DNA of 64,000 nt. Source: Tubiluchus corallicola. Lineage: Eukaryota > Priapulida > Priapulimorpha > Priapulimorphida > Tubiluchidae. Positions 59,201 through 64,000 of the stretch are shown here, one piece after another; the stretch's first letter is position 1, and every line of letters starts with the position of its first letter. The position numbers and the translations under genes were made by a program. The stretch lies in contig JAQGDQ010000211.1 in assembly GCA_030141605.1 (NCBI GenBank), forward strand, positions 84,885 to 148,884, in the 5' to 3' direction. The notes under the pieces are model-generated. The model saw only the letters and a list, made by a program, of their open reading frames with translations. It had not been told where the DNA came from and did no database searches.

Positions 59201-60954
59201 TACGATAATTTAAGACTGATGCATTTTATATCAGATAGAAACTACTGGAAGCGTTTAGTATGCAACATAAAGTCATGTACGCATTGGAATAATTTACAGT
59301 TAGTAGCATCTTTAGGTAAATTCATCTTTACCGAATAATAACAACTTCAACAGATCATTATTTCCTAAGACAGCTATATTGAGGTTTTTGGGCAGAAGTA
59401 TTTCATTTAATTTATCAAACATAACAACCCTAGTTTGTTGATACAATGGGCAGTGATTGTAGTTGTTACAGGATCATAAAATGCTTTCCTGACGACACGT
59501 TTTACATTGTGGTTAAAGCACAAAGGGCGACCGTATTTCAATCTTGAGTTAAAAACACTGTTAAAAATACAACAATCTTGGTAGAATTATCTGACTCGAG
59601 TTTCGTACTTTTTGAAAAGAGTTAAGCTTTCGACAGTCGATTACATGCATTTTTCAAATTTTTTCATTTTAGTTATTTAAGATTGAAAAATTTGTGCAAA
59701 TAATTTTTGTTTTGCTACTATCCAGCCGGACCGGCAGTGCTGAGCGAAGATCTAGAAAGACGACTGAAGCAGGCGGAAATGGATTTTATACACAAGCAGA
59801 AGCAGCATGAGAAGGAGAAGAAGAAGAAAGATAAGAAAGTTATACGATCGGCGGGCGGTCAGGTTTGGGAGGACAATTCTCTGTTAGAGTGGGATCCAGG
59901 TGTGTTTCAGCTTTTGTTTCGTAGATTTTTGTTTGATTTATTCTGCACAGGCTTTAGTTTCTGGCTTGTTTAGATAACTGTAAAAAAAGCTAAACTGAAT
60001 TGTGTTTTGTAACTGTTTAGGTATTTGTGAAAAAAGCTAAATTGAATTGAGTTTTGAAACTGAATATTATACCGGGTGGTGCAGAAAAAATGTTCGGAAG
60101 CTTGGACTACAATAATATTAGAAACAAGTGTCCTACGAAGTTGAAATTTCGCAGCTGCTTGTCACAATAGCTTAGCATTTAGCAGCAAAAGTTACAAGTT
60201 TCAGTAGTTTTTAAGTTAAAAAACGTTTAAAAATTTAATTCCCAGAACACTGTTAGCTAATCATCAATTGAAATGCAGCCACGTTGACGTTCTTTAAAGC
60301 ACTTAATACAATACAACACAGGTAAAAACAGATAAGGAAATCAACTAGTTTATTTTATGATCTTTGCCAGAGAAAGTAAAGTACTGATAAAGATTTGTTG
60401 TCAATAAAAAAAGAAGAAAAACTGAACTAATTTTTTTGATCACGGTACCTGGAATTCTCTTTAAAGGAAGACAGGATGATTTTTCATTTACTGCCCCACT
60501 TTCAAGTCCAATAAAAAGTATACATTTTAACACGATTAATACTGCAAAAGGGTATCTGATAATTAAATAATAGATTAAAATCTTAATTAATGGCAGGCGA
60601 GCCTAACTATTGTTGACATTGCAAACTAACATAATTTACTTCAGCAAAAATATTCCATAAGCGTGTTGCACATGTTTGTGAATGTTTTTGTCGTTTGAAA
60701 TAATTTATGTCGCATGACAGCTTTTCAGCACTAATGAAAATGGCATCGAACTTTTTCAGATGATTTTCGAATGTTTTGCGGTGACCTGGGTAACGAGGTG
60801 AACGACGAGATACTGGCACGAGCGTTTAACAAGTACTCGTCATTTGTGAGAGCCAAAGTCATCCGCGACAAGCGAACGAACAAAACTAAAGGTTACGGTT
60901 TCGTCAGCTTTAGGGATCCCATGGATTTTTCCAGAGCCATGCGGGAGATGAACG
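42991..60954 (+). CDS. RBM42: RNA-binding protein RBM42, 3' end beyond window
   Basis: RRM protein of the RBM42 family (nuclear RNA binding; linked to pre-mRNA splicing and hnRNP K). Clear coding exons: 43234-43313, 44929-45061, 47521-47602, 50646-51085, 51976-52194, 55853-55973, 59726-59899, 60760-60954. Phases run 2, 0, 1, 0, 0, 1, 1, 1 and all are GT-AG, giving 481 residues. Marks in order: LLAEMDRFEQEI; Pro run PPPPPPEPPRMIIGASTF; acidic His/Asp stretch; Pro/Gly/Arg-rich low-complexity block; Lys-rich coiled stretch EKEKKKKDKK; WEDNSLLEWDPDDF; RRM with RNP2-like MFCGDL and RNP1 KGYGFVSF, ending AMREMNG. The family's last 40-50 residues (after the phase-1 donor at 60955) are not found before 64000. 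The start is unsettled: an ATG GTG ACG|GTAAGT exon at 42991-42999 joins in phase 0, or translation starts at an in-frame ATG at 43216. Confidence 0.9.
43515..43556. repeat. ATT/TTG trinucleotide microsatellite
   Basis: Run of TTATTATTATTGTTGTTGTT and further ATT units in the RBM42 intron. Confidence 0.85.
43792..44150 (-). mobile_element. DR1-bearing MITE-like element, copy B
   Basis: Inverted copy in RBM42 intron 2. One end has the perfect direct repeat AGGTCA-A-AGGTCA (43831-43843); the other has TAACCTTTGACCT (44127-44139). Confidence 0.65.
44231..44263. repeat. AT dinucleotide microsatellite
   Basis: About 16 AT units without interruption in an RBM42 intron. Confidence 0.9.
45088..45552. 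mobile_element. Pogo/Tigger-type MITE, family 3, beside RBM42 exon
   Basis: TA-CAGTCAACCTCAGGTATAAG ... TATCCGAGGTTGACTG-TA. It starts 26 bp after the donor of the RBM42 exon ending at 45061. Confidence 0.85.
45930..47245 (+). mobile_element. LINE fragment spanning the assembly gap
   Basis: Before the gap the plus strand reads KTLKVKEIYDMYCLHFMYQY and HNSLLPPAF...YF, typical of the RT C-terminal region. After it comes VVWNSLP...LFSLKLL and an AT-rich 3' UTR with GAATAAATC. The element therefore crosses the Ns; the frame is broken. Confidence 0.65.
46192..46942. other. Assembly gap (751 N)
   Basis: Unknown bases only. The open frames that cross it are artefacts of the Ns. Confidence 1.
47811..48050 (+). 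repeat. 26-bp tandem repeat, about 9 copies
   Basis: Unit GTGAACTGTTGCAATACAGT plus GAACAG, with variants CTCTTG/CTGTTG and ACAGGT/ACGGAT. It lies in an RBM42 intron just after a short coding exon (47602). Confidence 0.9.
48172..48711 (+). mobile_element. Pogo/Tigger-type MITE, family 1
   Basis: TA on both sides; ends CAGTACTCCCTCGC and GATAAGTGGGGGAACACTG. It lies in the RBM42 intron between 47602 and 50646. Confidence 0.8.
49705..50401. mobile_element. TA-flanked MITE, family 2
   Basis: TA-CAGTAAGTCCTCGCTTAACG ... CGTTAAGTGAGGATTTACAG-TA. It lies about 245 bp before the RBM42 exon at 50646. Confidence 0.8.
50646..51085 (+). CDS. RBM42: RBM42 Pro/Gly/His low-complexity exon
   Basis: A 440-bp exon entered through a TTTTAATTTTGCAG acceptor in phase 1 and left at CCTCAG|GTAATA in phase 0. 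It codes an acidic patch (DHDDEDDQLEEDHRFDEYRP) followed by about 100 residues dominated by Pro, Gly, His and Arg. The open frame upstream of 50646 is intron. Confidence 0.9.
51430..51850 (+). mobile_element. LINE 3' end, same family as 63840-64000
   Basis: Almost identical over at least 160 bp to the window's right edge (GTATATAAACAGT, GTTGGTGATGAAATTTTACA, ACTCTCGTCGTGTTTTCTAT). It ends AAAATAAAGAG. It is strongly 5'-truncated and lies in the RBM42 intron after 51085. Confidence 0.8.
52689..55614. repeat. 64-bp minisatellite with 127-bp higher-order repeat, about 46 copies
   Basis: Unit GAGCTACAAGGAGGAAATCT, TAGGATTTGCTCTGTCATGG, GTGCAGGTGGTGCTGTTGGA plus 4 bases. From about 54734 to 55380 the array becomes a 127-bp dimer (64+63) repeated about five times with virtually no differences. 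It lies in the RBM42 intron between 52194 and 55853. ORFs across it on both strands come from the repeat. Confidence 0.95.
55614..55695 (+). repeat. tRNA-derived SINE head or tRNA pseudogene
   Basis: TAGTTTAGGTGGTAGAGCA is a good D-arm/A box and GTTCAAATCCC a good B box; acceptor pairing is only partial. It directly abuts the end of the 64-bp array. Confidence 0.5.
56153..56637. mobile_element. hAT-type MITE with perfect 8-bp duplication
   Basis: Same family and orientation as 10564-11045. ATGTAGCT flanks both sides (56145-56152 and 56638-56645). It lies in the RBM42 intron after 55973. Confidence 0.9.
57183..57222. repeat. ATT microsatellite
   Basis: Run of TTATTATTATTATTATTATT in an RBM42 intron. 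Confidence 0.85.
57822..58994. mobile_element. TA-flanked MITE, family 2, split by a LINE fragment
   Basis: TA-CAGTAATTCCTCGCTTAATG ... TTAAACGAGGATTTACTG-TA. The interior is interrupted from about 58440 to 58960 by unrelated sequence that includes an inverted LINE tail. Confidence 0.75.
58590..58790 (-). mobile_element. LINE C-terminal fragment, inverted
   Basis: Reverse complement of 6115-6235 with small differences; the block ATCATCATATCATCCAATGA is locally duplicated at its edge. Confidence 0.65.
59025..59560 (-). mobile_element. LINE C-terminal fragment and 3' UTR
   Basis: The minus strand reads RPLCFNHNVK..., then CPLYQQTRVVMFDKLNEILL and a stop after GKDEFT. The C-P-L-Y...R spacing is that of the Cys/His tail of many LINE ORFs. 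It lies 165 bp before an RBM42 exon. Confidence 0.6.
60440..60620 (-). repeat. Dispersed repeat family, inverted fragment in RBM42 intron
   Basis: Reverse complement of the 3' part of the 780-1430 repeat (AGGATGATTTTTCAT, then TTTCAAGTCCAATAAAAAGT). It lies 140 bp upstream of the RRM exon. Confidence 0.7.
60760..60954 (+). CDS. RBM42: RBM42 RRM exon
   Basis: Encodes nearly the whole RRM. It opens DDFRMFCGDLGNEVNDEILA, which holds RNP2 and the family-specific GDLGNEVND signature; RNP1 is KGYGFVSF. It follows a CTTTTTCAG acceptor and ends at G|GTAAGT in phase 1. Confidence 0.95.
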
Positions 60955-61164
60955 GTAAGTGAGTGTGACTGTAACCATAATTTGTCGTTTGCTATTTGTT
61001 GCTCCGGTTTCCATGACAGTTGTTTTTTGTGTAAAGGATTAAACACCTGTTACGTTGCACAATTTGTCATGTCTGTTTTGACATACTTTTTTAGCGTTTT
61101 GCGTAATTGGTAAAATTTTCAGCTTAAAGAACTTTTTCATAATGACTCCAGCGATTGATGATGA

Positions 61165-61530
61165 TCGTGAAAAGGTCAAAGGTTAAGTGTGCCAGAAAAC
61201 CCATATGTGTACACTTGACAACGCCTCACAGCCCATGCTATTGTAATAGTAACAGTTTTAACAGCTAGCTAGAACCTTACCTAGTTTATTTTTTCTTGTT
61301 CCCAAGCAAGATCCTGCTAGTAAATCACTCTCTGCACAGAATGCAGTCTAGGCATAATTAAGTAAAGTCCACGTAAAACAACTGAAACTACTGAACTGGT
61401 GCAGCAGACGGCTTTGCTTTACTCACATGTCACGTGACGGTTGTACTTAAGATGCATTGTTGCGGTACACTTAACTTTTGACTTACAGCAACTGCGAGTG
61501 CGCACAACGAAACAGTGAAAAGGCTTGTTG
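61165..61530 (+). mobile_element. DR1-bearing MITE-like element, copy C
   Basis: AGGTCAAAGGTTA at 61173-61185 and its diverged inverse near 61463-61485. The interior matches copy A closely (AGCCCATGCT, CTAGCTAGAACCTTACCTAG). A more decayed relative lies at 61735-62025. Confidence 0.65.
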
Positions 61531-62366
61531 TGAGATGTTACTAATTTGTGCGATGATCAGTAGTCTAGGACAGCGTGATGTGGAGAATGCTTCTTGACAT
61601 AATACTTTCACCAATTTGATGTCAGTTTAATTTCAAAACGGAATTCCATGTTAGTAATTGTGTTCCCGCGTCTATTAATGATGTCATTCGTTTGAGTCTT
61701 CAAAGCATTGTAAGCTATTGTAATAGTAATTGCTGTTGTAATAACAACAATTCAGATTAGATGTTTCCTGTTCCCGAGGAAGATGCTGCTAGCAAGACAG
61801 GAGATGAGTAATTGTAAACCACCACTCACACTATTAAAATTGAAGCCCCAGTGGACTTAATTCAATTCTCTTCTGTCTTCAGCCTCTTCAATCTTACTGA
61901 ACTGATGCGGCAGGCGGCTTTGCTTTACCCACATGTCAGGTGATTGTTGTAGTTGAGATGCGTTTTAACCTATAGCAACTGAGCGTGCGCGTAGCGAAAC
62001 TGCAAAAAACTTACTGGCAGGAGCTACTGCTGTTTTAACCCAATTTTTTATTTTTTGTGTTCATTCTTGTCCTAGGAGATCTAGAATTTAAAAGAAATAT
62101 TTTTTTTAAATTCGGTACTATTAAATTCTATTTGCACCACTAAATTTATTTTAAAAACAAAATTCCTTAGCTTTCCATTCTATATAGAGTGATTTGACAG
62201 ACATTTAGTTTTGTCTCCGCAAGATGGCAGCACGAGATTAGGCATCAAACCCAGGTTTTTGCTGTTTCCAATAGCACATTTTAGATTTAGTATTCTGCAC
62301 TGTTGTGCACCTATATGTAGAAATGTAAAAAAATAATTACATTTTCATCTAAAATGCTTTTATTAA

Positions 62367-62374
62367 AATAGAGG

Positions 62375-62414
<40 letters not shown>

Positions 62415-62420
62415 GGACGG
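62367..62420. repeat. GA-rich microsatellite
   Basis: About 20 GA units with short interruptions, followed by AGGGAGAGAG. Confidence 0.9.
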
Positions 62421-62429
62421 AGGGAGAGA

Positions 62430-62600
62430 GTGATACTGGTGTTGTAATACAAACGTCCCTGGTTCGAATCTGAGTTCAGGAAAAGTTTTTCACATTTGTG
62501 GTTATGTAAGTCTTTGAGCTAAATTTTTATAAGCTCCTTGTCTGAGCTAACACAAAAGTCCCTGGTTCGAATCAAAGTTCAGGATGAACTTTTTCATATT
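62430..62600 (+). repeat. Two tRNA-like B-box blocks in tandem
   Basis: CCCTGGTTCGAATC occurs at about 62458 and 62560 in a duplicated block of about 100 bp with the following TTCAGGA and TTTTTCA. B boxes are clear and A boxes weak, so these are SINE remnants. Confidence 0.45.
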
Positions 62601-63129
62601 TGTGGTTTGCGAACTTCATCACTGAGTTAATGATGAGAATGGCTTCTTTTTGACAGCCCTCTTCTTTTTTCAATGTGTTTTACTTCTCAGTCTTCTACGT
62701 CTAATTTGCGTACGCAGAAAGTTCAAGCAGAGGTAAGGTAATTTTCTCATTTCATGATGCAAAACCATGAATGTCTGTTAGTCGAGCCGTCAAATTACAG
62801 AAAAGCATTATTTTTCCATCATCCTAACCAAAGCAATTCAAGTAATTATTACGAAATCTAATATTTCGAAATCTAACTGATAGATTTGGCTCGGATAACC
62901 ATTAAGAGGTACTAATTTCAGCTGGTGATTCCCCCTCCCCCCCCCCCCCCGTGAAATAATCTTGAAAGTATCACTAAGATGCGATGCGTCGCTGGCTCAA
63001 TACTCTGATTAAATATTCATTGTTGTAGGCAGATAATATGCGGGGTAATATGATAATCTGTCGTGACATTTGTACTACCTTAAATATTGCAAGCGTAAGT
63101 AAGTTTAGTTAGAATTAGCTGTGGTCCTC

Positions 63130-64000
63130 TTCGTATGAGCTAGTTTTAGAAGTTTTAGCTTTCAGTTTATTACTTAAGCAGGGAAATGTTAAGGAATTTT
63201 TGTACAAAATTGGACAGGCTCCTAATAATAGCACATGTAACTGCTTATTAAGACAGTGTGTCAGTGATATAAAATTGCAAGACGAAATTTTTAAGCTTTA
63301 TTTAGGAAGTGTTCTCTTGTCTTTTAAGTTAGACATTTGGCCTGCTGTACCGTAATATATTCAGCAAGTTGGTCTAAAATTGAAAATTTGAAGGCAATAG
63401 TATGCAGATACAGCCAGAAAGTTAAAAAATTAAGTTTTGTACAGCAAATTTAACACATTAATCAAAATGTGGACAAATAGATGTCGCCACAAGTACCAAT
63501 GTACAAACACCAGTATTAACCCGATAAGTTTTTAATACGCCCATGCAATTCTCTGTCTCTTTGGGCAGGAGAAAATTAGAAGTTTTAGCTTTCAGTTTAT
63601 TACTTAAGCAGGAAAATTTTAAGGAATTTTTGTACAAATTTGGGCAGGCTCCCAATAGCACATGTAACTGCATATTAAGCCCTCAATCTGTACATCATTT
63701 ATTATTTGAATGTACATTAGTAAACCAAGGCAAAAGAAATGATTTTATTAGCCCTCTGCCTACGTTAGATTCGGACTATGTTTTCTCTAGCCGGGATAAT
63801 AATGCTATAAATGCTTTTGCAAATCTTATCTCGGATGAATTCCTATCGTCTTTCGCGCGTATATAAACAGTCTGTTGGTGATGAAATTTTACAACTCTCG
63901 TCGTGTTTTCTATATGCTGTTTTGTTTTTATTTATGATTATGTGAATTTGCATTAGAATTGGTAATTATGTTTATTGTAATTGTACTCGCTGTTTTTCAT
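63130..64000 (+). mobile_element. LINE 3' end running off the window
   Basis: 63560-63866 reads LEVLAFSLLLKQENFKEFLY, then CNCILSPQSVHHLLFECTLV, a Cys/His tail typical of RNase H-type LINE ORFs, ending FLSSFARI. Part of the same coding stretch is also present at about 63140-63260 (FVQNWTGS-like frame), so two copies lie in tandem. The 3' UTR matches 51430-51850. Confidence 0.7.

Larger units (their letters stand above)
60955..64000. other. RBM42 intron up to window end
   Basis: No exon matching the expected continuation of the RRM (K-Y-V-G-S-R-P after a split Gly) was found. The stretch holds DR1-bearing MITE copies, a GA tract, SINE-like blocks, a poly-C run near 62935 and a LINE 3' end. 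Confidence 0.6.

Noticed and set aside
62693-62735. Short plus-strand exon after TTTACTTCTCAG ending CAGAG|GTAAGG
   Set aside because: The phase and residues do not continue the RBM42 RRM, which needs a split Gly then KYVGS.

Overview
This window is invertebrate animal nuclear DNA. It is AT-rich, has introns with GT-AG junctions, is dominated by transposon debris and minisatellites, and carries a 751-base assembly gap. Five protein-coding genes can be supported, with exon phases that fit together. The paired Gly/Tyr-rich secreted proteins suggest an arthropod, another cuticle-bearing animal or a shell-forming animal; the species cannot be named from the sequence.

Layout. (1) 4053-27860, minus strand: a TAF1C-like gene (RNA polymerase I SL1/TIF-IB subunit), 12 coding exons giving about 575 residues, plus a probable leader exon. 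Its introns hold TA-flanked MITEs, hAT MITEs, a 2.9-kb array of about 90 copies of a 32-bp unit, a 76-bp array, LINE scraps and tRNA-like SINE heads. (2) 28289-28912, plus strand: a two-exon histone H2A.X ending in SQDY. It lies head to head with TAF1C across about 430 bp that contains a CCAAT-type motif and two close E2F-type sites. (3) 28913-32470: intergenic MITEs and a tandem duplication. (4) 32473-37742, minus strand: two secreted Gly/Tyr-rich protein genes with the same layout (TATA box, short non-coding exon, signal-peptide exon with a phase-0 donor, one long repeat-coding exon). (5) 37743-41404: hAT MITE and retroelement fragments; 41405-41689 may be the last two exons of an unrecognised plus-strand gene. 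(6) 42991-60954, plus strand: RBM42, 8 clear coding exons (about 481 residues) up to the RRM; the last exon lies beyond the window. Its first exon probably sits inside a 680-bp element with 38-bp terminal inverted repeats and a perfect 9-bp target duplication. Its introns hold a 2.9-kb, 64-bp-unit minisatellite with a 127-bp higher-order repeat, a hAT MITE, several TA MITEs and the N gap. (7) 60955-64000: RBM42 intron with MITEs, SINE-like heads and a LINE 3' end.

How the genes relate. TAF1C (rRNA transcription), H2A.X (chromatin and DNA damage signalling) and RBM42 (RNA-binding protein) are housekeeping genes. The divergent TAF1C/H2A.X pair may share a growth-linked promoter. The two Gly/Tyr-rich genes look like a small local family of extracellular structural proteins. 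No complete autonomous transposon is present. The most notable signals are the element enclosing the RBM42 promoter and first exon, a MITE family whose ends carry DR1-type nuclear-receptor motifs, and the freshly expanded GY repeat gene.
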